Assembly (NCBI GenBank): GCA_003427395.1
Contig: BFEA01000571.1
Span: 493,181-523,598 of the forward strand
Length of the DNA: 30,418 nucleotides
Direction of reading: 5' to 3'
Origin: Chara braunii
Taxonomy: Eukaryota; Streptophyta; Charophyceae; Charales; Characeae
Shown: positions 19,845-29,000 of the stretch, piece after piece
How positions within the stretch are numbered: position 1 is the first letter of the stretch
How the letters are laid out: every line of letters starts with the position of its first letter
Position numbers and translations under genes: made by a program
The notes under the pieces: model-generated
The model's input: the letters and a program-made list of their open reading frames with translations, nothing else
What the model was told of the DNA's origin: nothing
Databases searched by the model: none

Positions 19845-20402
19845 ACTTTGTTTTGCGTTTTTTAATCAATCAATCAATCAATCAATCCGGCGACAAAGAT
19901 AGCCATTTGGTCTATCCTCGTTGGCCGATTGATTGATTGATTGATTAGTGAAAGACAAAAAAAAATCTGCCGCAAAGATAGGGACGAAATGCCGATTATT
20001 CAATTAATCAATCAGTCAAAACAATCAACCCCAGGCCGCCCTCAGTCGCGCGCGGGTGGAGGAAGGACGCGCGGGAGCGGAGGGCGGAGAGAAGGGGGAG
20101 GACGGGCGGGAGGGGAGGGCCGCGCGGGAGGGGAGAGTGAAGAGAAGGGGGAGGGGGGATCAGGCGGAGGGAACAGTAGTGGGGAACGATTACGTCGGGA
20201 GAGGAAGAAGAAGAAGAAGAAGAAGGTGATCCCTTAGGCAGGGTCGGCCTTTTTTCTTTTTGTTTTCATGTCTTCTATGTTCTAAACAGGCTGCGTCCGT
20301 CAGGATGTGGAGGATCGGGGGAAAGAGGGGAGAGTGATGGCGGGGGGGGGGGGGGGGACGAAGAAGAAGCCGAAGATGAAGAAGAAACGGCGGCAGTGTT
20401 GT
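19845..20402. repeat. Complex repeat unit, copy 1
   Basis: Order of parts: T-rich lead, (AATC)n, a GGCCGATT-containing spacer, (GATT)n, a segment with GCCGCAAAGATAG and GACGAAATG, then a G/GA-rich block with GAGAAGGGGGAGGA and GGGAACGATTACG, ending in GAA repeats. The same order recurs at 20403-20960. The inverted AATC and GATT blocks could pair. Confidence 0.7.
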
Positions 20403-20960
20403 TTCAAATTTTGTTGTTCTTTTTTTTGTTTTTTCAATCAATCAATAAATCGATCAATCGGCCGGCAAAGATAGACATTCGGTGTAGCGCGGCCGATTGC
20501 TTGCTTGCTTGCTTGCTTGATTGATTGATTGAGTGATTGAGTGATTGAGTGATTGATTGATGGCAAAAAGAACAAAAACATTTGGCCGCAAAAGATCGAC
20601 GAAATGTCCGTCTTTCTATGAGGCAATCTCACAATCGGCCGCTAAGATCGGCAAAACGTCGGTCTTTGCGACCGATTGATTGATTGAAAAAAAAATCAAC
20701 AAAAAGACAAAAAAGCATCGCCCCCGCTCCTCCCCGACCACCGACAACCCTAGGCCGGCCCCCATTCGCACATGGGGGTAAGGACGCGTGGGAGGGGAGG
20801 CCGGAGAGAAGGGGGAGGACGGGGGGAGGGGAGTGTAGAGAGAAGGGGGAGGACCGGCGGGAGGGGAGGGTAGAGAGAAGGTGGAGGGAGGATCAAGGGG
20901 AGGGAACGGGAGCGAGGAACGATTACGGGGTGAGAGGAAGAAGTGGAAGAAGATGGAGGA
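20403..20960. repeat. Complex repeat unit, copy 2
   Basis: This repeats the layout of 19845-20402 with a longer (GATT)n/TGCT tract and an extra ATCGGCCGCTAAGATCGG-like segment. GAGAAGGGGGAGGAC occurs twice. The shared GGAACGATTACG and GGATCA words align the two copies. Confidence 0.7.
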
Positions 20961-21134
20961 GGTTGTGCACGTAGGATTCGATTCTTAGCTGCGTAGCAAC
21001 CATCAGTGAGGTCGTACATTGCTTGGTGGCCACGTCAACGGCCTGTGTGTGTGACCGGGTGTGAGTGTGAGATTGTGACAGGGTACAAAACAAAAAGATG
21101 AAGAAGAAGAAGACCAGAAAGAATGGGGTGCAGT
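20961..21134. other. Spacer with GTGTGTGA-type words
   Basis: Unassigned sequence with short GTGTG and GAAGAAG patches between repeat copies. Confidence 0.4.
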
Positions 21135-21262
21135 GGCAGTGTTTTTCTCTTTTGTTTTTGTCAATCAATCAATCAATCAATCCATCAATCCATCAATTCA
21201 TCAATCCATCCATCCATCAATCAATCAATCAACCAATCAAACGGATTGATTGATTGATTGAT
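21135..21262. repeat. Complex repeat unit, truncated copy 3 (AATC/ATCC block)
   Basis: A T-rich lead followed by (AATC)n with CATC variants to about 21235, then (GATT)n to 21262, as at the start of copies 1 and 2. The purine-rich second half is absent. Confidence 0.65.
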
Positions 21263-21375
21263 GACCAACAGGGAGGGAGGGTGCGGCGCACACTCCCTGT
21301 TGGCCCCGCGGGGCTGTTGTGTGGGCCGCACTGGCTGCCGTGGCGGAGTCGCAAATATCCAGGGGCGCACGTTCC

Positions 21376-21848
21376 AGTACAAGTTCATAGCTGCAGACTC
21401 CGAGTTGTTCTTTTTTTTTTTTTTTCCGCGACGACTGGCCCCACCTGCAGTTGGTTGGTGGGCTGTTTTTTTTTTTGTTTTTTTTTTTTTATATAGAAAA
21501 GAATACAAGTCTTTATAAAAGCCGGGAACCGGGCCCGGCGTCCCTTACAAAATTAGTTTTGTGCTTGGAGAACGAATCTTCTTCTTCTGCGGCTGCGCTT
21601 TGTTTCCATTCGCTCTGTTCATAGCAGCAGCAGCCCTTTTCAGCTATGAACTTGTATTTTCAACTGAAAAGGGCTGAACTTGTATTTCAGCTATGAACTT
21701 GTATTTTCAACTGAAAAGGGCAGCTATGAACTTGTATTTTCAACTGAAAAGGGCAGCTATGAACTTGTATTTTCAACTTGAACTTGTTCGAGGCCGGCGT
21801 GCCACTCATGTTCACTCATGTTCAAATACAAGTTCAAGTTCATAGCTG
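21376..21848. repeat. 33-bp tandem repeat with inverted outlying copies
   Basis: The unit CAGCTATGAACTTGTATTTT followed by CAACTGAAAAGGG starts at 21641, 21688, 21721 and 21754; the last three are exactly 33 apart. The complement of its core, ACAAGTTCATAGCTG, stands at about 21379-21394 and 21826-21847. T-runs (21410-21425, 21465-21490) and unassigned sequence fill the left part. Non-coding. Confidence 0.75.
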
Positions 21849-21896
21849 CGCGTTTTAGCGCGTTCGGATTCAATGCACAAAAGACAAAAAAGATAT

Positions 21897-22199
21897 GGAG
21901 ACTTACCTGTTCTCTCTCCCTCTGTCTGTCTCTCTCTCTCTCTCACACACACACAAAAAAAAAAGAAGACGAAGAAGAAGAAAAGTGGCAGTGTGTATTT
22001 CCATGTTCTAGCGGAAGATTCATTCCTCCCATGTTGCTCATCCTATCGATGGAAGTAGCCTCTCTCTATCTCTTTGCGCGCATGGCTGGATAGCAGTGTA
22101 TATTTCCATATTCTACTGGAGGATTCGTTCCGAATTTGCTCATCCTATGGATGGAAGTGGCCTCTCTCTATCTCTCTGCTTGCATGGCTGGAAAACTCA

Positions 22200-22230
<31 letters not shown>

Positions 22231-22782
22231 CCACCCACCCACACACACAAGTGTAGTACTGTATATTTCCATGTTCTAGCGGAACGATTTTGCTCATCCT
22301 ATCGATGGAAGTAGCGAGAGGCAGCCGTGGGGTTGGAGACTTACGTGCTGGCCGGTGCGTTGCTCATCCTATGGATGGAAAACTCTCTCTCTCTCCCTCA
22401 CACACACACACACACCCCATTGTTTTGCTCATCCTATGGATGGGATGGAAGTACGATGAGGTCAGCGGCGAGGTTGGAGACTTACCTGTTCTCTCTCTCT
22501 CTCTCACACACACGCACACACGCACACAAAAAAAAGTGTGGCAGTGTATATTTCCATGTTCTGGCTGACGATTTATTCCGATTTGCTCATCCTACACACA
22601 CACACACAGACCGACATTGCCACGCTTTACCAAATGAGCAAAATGGGATTGAATCTTCCGGTAGAACATGGAAGTATCCACTGCCACAACATGGAAATAT
22701 ACACTGCCAACGACCGAAAATGTGGTACTGTATATTTCCATGTTCTAGGGACAGATTCATTCCCATTTTGCTCATCCTGGAA

Positions 22783-22830
<48 letters not shown>

Positions 22831-22960
22831 GGCAGCGACATTTCCATCTGACAGCTCCTTAGTACATACACCGGGATTTCTTTTCAATGTATCTGTCCGT
22901 GGCGGTGTATCTTCCTATGTTCTTGGGGAAGATTCCTTCTCATTCTGCACATTGGCAGGC
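21897..22960. repeat. Array of a roughly 60-bp module separated by CT/CA microsatellites
   Basis: A module reading GCAGTGTATATTTCCATG, then a TTCTAGCGGAAGATTCATTC-like part, then TTTGCTCATCCTATGGATGG occurs near 21987, 22092, 22256, 22540 and 22727, with a diverged copy near 22902. An inverted copy lies at about 22632-22712. Most copies are followed by (CT)n and (CA)n tracts; the phrase GGAGACTTACCTGTTCTCTC begins the array and recurs. Apparent open frames shift from copy to copy, so this is not coding. Confidence 0.8.
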
Positions 22961-23104
22961 TGCTCAGTCGATGCACACATGAAACTGTTAAATTGCAGAC
23001 CTCATGTTCTAAACAAACACAGTCAATGTCGCCCGGGCCAGATAATGGCCGTGCCTGGGGTGGGGCTGGCGCTGGGCCGCGGCTTCACCACGGCGGGTTC
23101 ATTT

Positions 23105-23152
<48 letters not shown>

Positions 23153-23652
23153 TAAGGAAACGACTTAAGCCCGAAGGTTTTCCATAGCCTTAACCTTCGC
23201 TTCACACGTCCGACTGACTGAGCATGGCTGTGACAGACTACGGTACTAAGCTCTATAGTAAAAAAAACGAAACATCCCAAATCTTAATAATTAAAATATA
23301 ATACAATCATGTATTTAAAAAAAAAACAATATAATATAATAATATAATAATTTATAATGAATAATGTAATTGTGAAGATCTCTGTCCTCCGCAGGCCTCA
23401 AGTGGCCCCACTACCAACCTTGTGCCCACCCTAAGCGAAGGCCGGCCAGCTCATCTTCTTGAGGCCTCAATTGTGCCATTTCCAGGCCCTTGAGGCCTCA
23501 ATTCACGCCAGACAGTTACCACATGCCAGTTTGTTACATGGGCCCTGCTTGCGGGCAACCGTGATTTCCGGAGCCTTCTAGGCTCATGCAGGCTCTATCT
23601 ACGTGGAAGCGGGGCTTCCTGCCAATCCCGACGCAGAGAGCAAGTCAAGCCA
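22961..23652. other. Unassigned DNA with an (AAT)n microsatellite and TTGAGGCCTCAA palindromes
   Basis: An (ATA)n repeat lies at about 23107-23152, with AT-rich sequence at 23280-23370. The perfect 12-base palindrome TTGAGGCCTCAA occurs at 23459-23470 and 23490-23501, with a half copy near 23393. No gene is recognised. Confidence 0.5.
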
Positions 23653-23982
23653 CGTCTGGCAGTTGGGCTCTCCTAACTGTTGTGGCCCCAGGCCCCTGTC
23701 TGAATTGGGCCTGGGCGCAGACACTTTGTGCAAATGTGAAGCTACTGGACACAGGGGCCTCCCAGTCCAGGCCGCCATTGGGCCAGGCCACTTTCTATAT
23801 AGGAAAGTGCCTGGCATCGTCTGGCAGTTGGGCTCTCCTAACACTTGTGGTCCCGGGCCACTGGTTGAATCGGGCCTGGGCGCAGACACTTTGGGCAAAT
23901 GTGAAGCTACTGGACACAGGGGCCTCCCAGTCCAGGCCGCCGTTGGGCCAGTCCACTTTCTATATTGGAAAGTGCCTGGCAT
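23653..23982. repeat. 165-bp tandem repeat, two copies
   Basis: Copies at 23653-23817 and 23818-23982 are closely similar, starting CGTCTGGCAGTTGGGCTCTC. The length is 55 codons exactly, so frames stay open through both copies on plus (23603-24034) and minus (23599-24342). Neither translation matches a known domain. Copy 1 contains a perfect 7-bp hairpin, CACTTTC/GAAAGTG, at 23789-23809. Confidence 0.85.
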
Positions 23983-24586
23983 CGAGGGAGACATTCGGGC
24001 ACTTGCACGCAATGTGGTAGTGCGGTTGGGATGAGCGCTCGTGGCCGCTAGCAGTGAGGTGCTTGGGCGCATGGGGGTGCAGGGAAGAAGGTGGGCACTG
24101 CTAGAGGCAGCGCCAGTGCCCAGCCGTAGCCGGGCTTGGGGAAGAAGAAGCCAGTGGGGTACGGTGGTGGTCTTTGGTGGAGGAAGAGCTGTGGGGGGAA
24201 GACGAGGGTGAGCAGGGAGAGAGCGAGCGAGAGAGAGGGCGAGAGGGCATGGACCTGGTCGCCACGGAGGTCTGCATGGACGACATCTGCATGTACTTTG
24301 GTTGCTGCTGCTGACGTCATCTGGTTGTTTCGTCACTAGCATAGGCTAGGATAGGAGCTGTGTGATTGTAGTCTGGGCGCCGAGCGCCAAGAGGGAGAAG
24401 AAGCATTGGATACATTGTTGGCGGTGGCTACTGTAGGGAGGGATGACATTGACAATTGAGTTCTTTGCTTTGGGCTCCTTGGGTGTGATGATTGGAACAT
24501 TTCTGCTTTCTGGACAGCTCACGACTATCTGGCTTTCAATGTGATGTTGCAATTTGGAATTCTGTCATTTTGCTGTTGCTCATTTT
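23983..24586. other. Unassigned DNA
   Basis: GC-rich to about 24340, with a GAGAGCGAGCGAGAGAG patch near 24217-24240. The minus-strand open frame here is Pro/Ser/Ala-rich without domain. No gene is called. Confidence 0.4.
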
Positions 24587-24715
24587 CCTTGCATCATCAT
24601 CATCATAATGAAATAATATAATAAAAGTAAAAGTAAAATAAAATAATAATAATAATAATAAGTTAATAAAACAATAATAATAATAATAAGAAGAAGAAAA
24701 AGAAAGGAATATACT
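24587..24715. repeat. AAT/ATA-rich low-complexity tract
   Basis: Short CATCAT, AAAGT and ATA repeats in an AT-rich stretch. Confidence 0.8.
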
Positions 24716-25549
24716 AATATAGTAATACTCCTTTGGGCATTTAACTTTTGACATTCCTGGGCACAATTTCAGCGTTTTTCAAACAAAAATCGTCAGGTCG
24801 TACTGGTAGGAGAAGAAGAAAGACTGTCCGGCAAAGACAGTGACCGCATGAGAATGGAGAAGACGAGAGATGCACCCAGATCAGCACTCCGTTACGCACA
24901 CAAAGATAATGAGCAATCGATTCAAATTGAAAACCAACATTACAAAAACCCGCGTAACCCCTCGATGCGTTTCTCTACCCCGTGATGTAGACTCTTCGGG
25001 AGGATTCAAATCCGATCGAACCCATCAAAAGCAGTGAGGCCATTCCTAATGCCTTGCCCCTTATATACTATCCCACACACACTCTTCCCCAGCAAAACCC
25101 CTCGCCCCTCTCATCAAACACCAGTTGCCTCCCTACTACCGAGTCGAAGATGCAGCACCTGATACGAAATCCGGTCATCTATAGCCGCAGGAAATCGAAG
25201 ACAGAACGGCCAGAACCTAGGAGAGCGAGCCACGCTGCCGTATAGTACCTGCACAGACAAACACAGACAAGCACAGCACAAACAAGCAACAGGGAAGCCG
25301 CACCTGCAATCGCCAAAGTCTTCCAAGAGAGAACCAAGTAGAAGCGATGCCATATTCCAAACTGTCACTGAACTCCAGCAGAGCTTACAACCATCGCCCA
25401 GCCGGAAGTGCGGCGCCTCTGGTGGCAGAGCAGTGACTGAATGCACAATGGTCGCCTTCGATGAAAACTCTGAAGAAGATGAAGCCGAGAGCCAGCGTTC
25501 AAGCGGCGTAGCCACCATGGAGTGCAACCGTCATTGCACGATCACGAGT
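24716..25549. other. Unassigned DNA, possibly LTR-like or a promoter with leader
   Basis: A CCCTTATATACTATCCC string at about 25059-25075 resembles a TATA box. After it, the plus strand stays open in one frame from about 25160 to the TGA near 25552, with a Glu/Ser-rich end (SEEDEAES), but without an early ATG. The minus strand is also open (25114-25527). Neither shows a domain. It could be a retroelement leader; not resolved. Confidence 0.3.
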
Positions 25550-25715
25550 TGAGTACGAAAGGCATCGTGCCTCCAAGCGACAGAGTATATAGTATGACCA
25601 TCCTGTGTCGAGCTGTACTGGGCACCATTAGATAGGCGGGAGAACAGAGGTTCCGAAGAAATCCCGACTGATACTGGCCGGCCCATAGAGTACCTGCATC
25701 AGATAAAGCTGGTAC
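25550..25715 (-). repeat. Direct repeat, copy L, at the edge of the Gypsy remnant
   Basis: About 166 bp, roughly 90% identical by eye to 27983-28149 and in the same orientation. Starts TGAGTACGAAAGGCATCG and ends near AAGCTGGTAC. On the minus strand it ends CGTACTCA, compatible with an LTR 3' terminus (CA). Similarity stops abruptly on both sides. Confidence 0.8.
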
Positions 25716-26206
25716 GCAACTGATACATGCTCGGTAAAAGTCGAGCAATGTAGATGGAGCCAAGGATCAGCAAAGTGATGATACGGACTCAAATGGACAA
25801 TGCAGCATCATCGAAGCATCAACAAACAATGTACATCCATATACACACAAAAATAGCACAATGTAGCGCAGCGGAGGACTCAAAGATATGACCTGACCTG
25901 TCAGATACTGATGCGACTCAACCCATCACACACCACACATGTGAGAGAGGAGGGAGGGACCGCACACATGGACAAAAGGTCCCTCCTTGGACACACACAT
26001 GGGGAGGTACCACGGATGAGGTGAGGGAGGAGGAGCAAGACGAAGATGGAGATGAGGGAGAAGACCAAGATCGCAATAGCGGGGTCCAAAAATAGTCTCC
26101 CTGCGGAATGTCCAATCAATGTCTGCTGCTAATGTCGAATCAGATCCTGGGCCTCATAGCCCGACATAACCTCTGCGTGTAACCTCTCTCTCTCTCTCCC
26201 TCTCTG
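25716..26206. other. Unassigned DNA inside the candidate Gypsy 3' LTR
   Basis: Contains ACACAC-type patches and a GAGGGAGG-rich stretch. No coding domain. If the polypurine-tract reading at 27165 is right, this would be LTR sequence or a nested insertion. Confidence 0.3.
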
Positions 26207-26258
26207 GAAGAAGAAGAAGAAGAAGAAGAAGAAGAAGAGGAAGAGGAAGAAGAAGAAG
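26207..26258. repeat. GAA trinucleotide microsatellite
   Basis: GAA/AAG repeats with a few GGA changes, preceded by a short CT run. Confidence 0.9.
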
Positions 26259-26459
26259 GAGAAGTGGAGGGCGAGAACAGGAAGAAAACGAAGATGTCGT
26301 CCTCTCTGCTGTCTCACCTGCAGGTAACTGCCGCCATGTACTAACGAGCGCCATGCTCCTCTGTGCTGTAGGTCACTGGCGCAGGTACCAGCTATGGCGC
26401 CCAGGTAAGCTGCTCGCTCCTCACAGGTATGGCCACCGCGTCCCAACCTCGCTCTCCCT

Positions 26460-26830
26460 CTGCACCTCTACCTCTAGTCCTAGCGCAGCGCTGTATTGCG
26501 CGCTGCTCGAGCAGCGTGTCGCTCAGAAGTGAGCGACTCGAACTGTGTCCAGAACTGGACTGGCCCAGCTATCTATAGCGCTAGGCCTGGCTGGTGTGCC
26601 CGTGGCCTGCAATCTGGGCCGCAAGATTGTGAGCCCGATCCACGGCCCAGGTTGCAGAAAAAAGTCCTGCTCCTCTGGTCCTGGCCTTAAACAGCCTGCC
26701 TGGGTCCCTACCGGACATCCAGGCCCGCCCTGCTGATGCAGCAGGGAATGTCCGCTACCGGACGAAACTGAACCTCGCCCAAAAGGGCCCAATCGTGAAC
26801 CTGCCTGAAGGAGGGGTGCTAAACGTGGCC
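26460..26830. other. GC-rich stretch dense in short palindromes
   Basis: Perfect inverted repeats include CTGCTCGAGCAG (26503-26514), GTCGCTCA/TGAGCGAC with a 4-base loop (26518-26537) and CCCTGCTG/CAGCAGGG with a 3-base loop (26728-26746). No gene is called. The minus-strand open frame that spans it continues from the Gypsy fragment but shows no domain here. Confidence 0.5.
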
Positions 26831-26922
26831 TAGGTCCGAACAAGCCACCAGTCTGTTCAGACATCTGCAAGTTTGAAATGACGTCCTGAAGAAGACAAAA
26901 ATAGAACAGACAATGAGTCAGC

Positions 26923-26942
26923 AAAATAAATAAATAAATAGA

Positions 26943-26997
<55 letters not shown>

Positions 26998-27009
26998 ATG
27001 AATTTAATG
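26923..27009. repeat. AAAT tetranucleotide microsatellite
   Basis: About 20 AAAT units with GATA and AATG variants at the edges. It lies in frame within the long minus-strand open frame as Phe-Ile-Tyr-Leu repeats. Confidence 0.95.
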
Positions 27010-27164
27010 AATGAATGAATATGCTGCCTCAAATCTGGGCCTGCGGCCTGAAAAGTGGCCATGGGCCTCCAGGTCGCGTGCCTGGGATGGGCATGCGGCC
27101 TGGGGCCTCTCAGCAATTGTCGGGCCCCCGAAATGGGCCCCTTGTGCAGCCACAGCACGCAACA

Positions 27165-27178
27165 CCCCCCCCTCCTTA
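27165..27178 (-). other. Candidate polypurine tract and 3' LTR start
   Basis: On the minus strand the end of the Gypsy frame runs into TAAGGAGGGGGGGG followed at once by TGTTGC. A purine tract immediately before TG is the normal layout of the plus-strand primer and the 3' LTR start in LTR retrotransposons. No second LTR beginning with the same TGTTGC was found in the window. Confidence 0.5.
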
Positions 27179-27983
27179 TGAAGTCAAGCCGGGGCAAGGA
27201 AGAAGCTGACGATCCGATGGTGGAACCTGGACGCGAGTACGGTGTGGAGCTGACGGTGCCGGCTTGCCTTGCTGTTTGCGTTTGTAATGTGCGAGGACGT
27301 CGGGGGGCGTAGCCTGGAGTTCCCGCACGGGTCAACCAATGGTCAGCCTCATGGCTACAATAGGAAAAGTGTACCAAGTACTCCATCGGCTTGTTGCCGT
27401 AGCGCCGCTGCGAAATGATGTCGCCGACCTCCTGAAAACCATCCATGGAGGGTGGGTCGTGCGATCGTCGCCCGGAGAAGTCGTCGCGTTCCGCCGAAAC
27501 GAAAACAGCTAACTTCGAACAATGAAAGACTGGGTATACGGGCAAGTGGGCGAGCACCTGAATTACAAACGAGGGTCCTTCGGGTGCGTCACCAGCGGGC
27601 GCTACAATCCGCAAAGGCCCCATCCATTTCGGGAGGAGCTTGCGAGAGATATCCTGCTCGAGGCTAACCTTCGCGGCGGAGACCCAAATGAGGTCGCCTG
27701 TGTGGAATGGGCAAGGGCGATGCAGGCGATTGGCTTGCCGGCTCATGCGCTGCTGCGTCTTCGACATCTGGTCCCGTGCCTTGAGAAGGAGCTCTTGCAT
27801 TTGTCGAATGAAGACAAGGTGGTTGTCGGTGTTGGTCGCCCGTGGGATGATGGTGTCCAATGGCGACGTGACCGGTGAGCCATGCTCAAACTCAAAGGGC
27901 GACATCCCGATAGCTGGATAAATAGACGAGTTGTATGCCAACTCCCGCAACCGCTCGACCCAATCCTTTTGATCTGGCCGGAT
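27165..27983 (-). pseudogene. 5'-truncated Ty3/Gypsy chromovirus: integrase C-terminus and chromodomain
   Basis: The minus strand reads, from 27983 downward, the distal part of a Gypsy integrase. First comes RPDQKDWVERLRELAYNSS and GMSPFE, the conserved segment following the DDE core. Then comes the GPY-type module (GDLIWVSAAKV, LLPKWMGPLRI, and VFHCSKL near its end). Last is a chromodomain (EVGDIISQRRYGNKPMEYLV, then HEADHW), which in chromoviruses directs integration to chromatin. Gag, protease, reverse transcriptase, RNase H and the integrase catalytic core are absent. The frame is fused at 27983 to a 166-bp repeat present again at 25550. The frame is still open, so decay is mainly by truncation and may be recent. 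Confidence 0.9.
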
Positions 27984-28149
27984 GAGTACGAAAGGCATCG
28001 TGCCTCCAAGCGACAGAGTATATAGTCTGGCCATCCTGTGTCGAGCTGTACTGGGTACCATTAGATAGGCGGGAAAACAGAGGTCCCATAGAAATCCCGA
28101 CTGGTACCGGCCGGTCCATAGAGTGTCTGCCTCAGAAAAAGCTCGTACA
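27983..28149 (-). repeat. Direct repeat, copy R, fused to the Gypsy integrase fragment
   Basis: Partner of 25550-25715, same orientation, about 2.43 kb apart. Its minus-strand end (CGTACTCA) abuts the integrase frame exactly at the truncation point. Compatible with the residual 3' end of a 5' LTR joined to internal sequence by a large deletion, or with a separate repeat at the breakpoint. Confidence 0.8.
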
Positions 28150-28384
28150 AAACCGAGAGAGCCAACGGACAACTTACTGAGTACAGGTGGCACGAGCAAG
28201 ACGAAGTACATCCTGGCCCTTGGCCGGTGGACCCCAGAAAAAAGGAAAAAAAAACGAAATCCACCGCAAATCGTAAATCCCCCAAAACTGGAAAATTGAT
28301 GCTAAAAAAGGTCCCCTTCCATGATGCCAAAGTACCAAAAGCAAACCAATCTGAGACCCATACTGTTACATCTTCGACGCCACA
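28150..28384. other. Unassigned spacer
   Basis: A-rich patch at about 28236-28255. No gene or repeat is recognised. It does not resemble sequence beyond the left repeat copy (25716 onward). Confidence 0.4.
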
Positions 28385-28666
28385 CGGGTCCTACCGGACC
28401 CGACTTAGGGCCAGAGGGACACAGCAAGGCCTAAAGGCACGGACTTGGGGTACAGCAGGCCGTAAAGGCCACAGCTTTGGACCAGACCCGACGGGCAGGC
28501 CCAAACGACATTACCGTTTGGGCCTGGCGGCGCTTTTGAGGCTGCCGCCCGCCAGTCTGATCTGAACCGTCGATCTTGACGGTTCAGGTCACGGCCAGGC
28601 CTCGCAGCATTGAGGCCGGCCTTTTTTCCACCGGTACAAAAGACCGGTCCAGCCTCAGTATGAGGC
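28385..28666. other. Chain of consecutive hairpins
   Basis: Six clear stem-loops, plus one weak GGCC stem, follow one another. CGGGTCC/GGACCCG is at 28385-28402. GGCCCAAACG/CGTTTGGGCC is at 28498-28524. GGCGGC/GCCGCC is at 28526-28549. TGATCTGAACCGTC and its near-complement, with a 6-base loop, are at 28558-28591. GGCC-A-GGCCTC with GAGGCCGGCC is at 28593-28621. ACCGGT/ACCGGT is at 28630-28648, then GCCTCA/TGAGGC at 28652-28666. No open frame of interest overlaps. Confidence 0.75.
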
Positions 28667-28905
28667 ATCAAACACTGGGACGCTGCTCGAGCGCCAGTCG
28701 TATCGGTTCAGCAGCAGGAGCAGCGCCAGCGCTATTCTTAGCGCAGCAGCGGCGAGCAAGGAGCCAGGCAGCACCCATCAGCAGCGCGGCGGCCATAGCC
28801 GCCATCGACCTGCACTCGGATACAGCCTAAGCCAGGTACCAGGAGGCGAGGGGTTTCTTCCTCCCTCCACGGCCCCAGGCTCTCTCTCCTCCTCACCTCC
28901 TCCTC
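28667..28905. other. GC-rich unassigned stretch with AGCGC-type words
   Basis: Contains CAGCGCTATTCTTAGCGCAG, another short stem-loop. A plus-strand open frame (28576-28830) is Ala/Ser-rich and not recognised. Confidence 0.35.
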
Positions 28906-29000
28906 CTCTGCCATCTCTTCTTCTTCTTCATCTCTTCTTCTTCTCCTTCAGACTTCTTCTTCTTCTTCTTCTTCTTCAGACTTCATCTTCTTCTTCTTCA
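28906..29000. repeat. TTC/TCC-rich microsatellite
   Basis: CTCCTCC then TTC repeats; the phrase CAGACTTC(A/T)TCTTC recurs within the tract. Confidence 0.85.

Noticed and set aside
19845-21262. CRISPR-like array
   Set aside because: Repeats are AATC/GATT microsatellite blocks with similar, not unique, spacers, in a eukaryotic genome.
22327-23155. Plus-strand open frames of 174 and 205 codons
   Set aside because: They pass through CT/CA and AAT microsatellites and non-homologous frames of the 60-bp module.
23599-24342. Minus-strand 247-codon open frame
   Set aside because: Open because the 165-bp repeat is a multiple of three. Pro/Ser/Ala-rich with no domain; kept only as a repeat observation.
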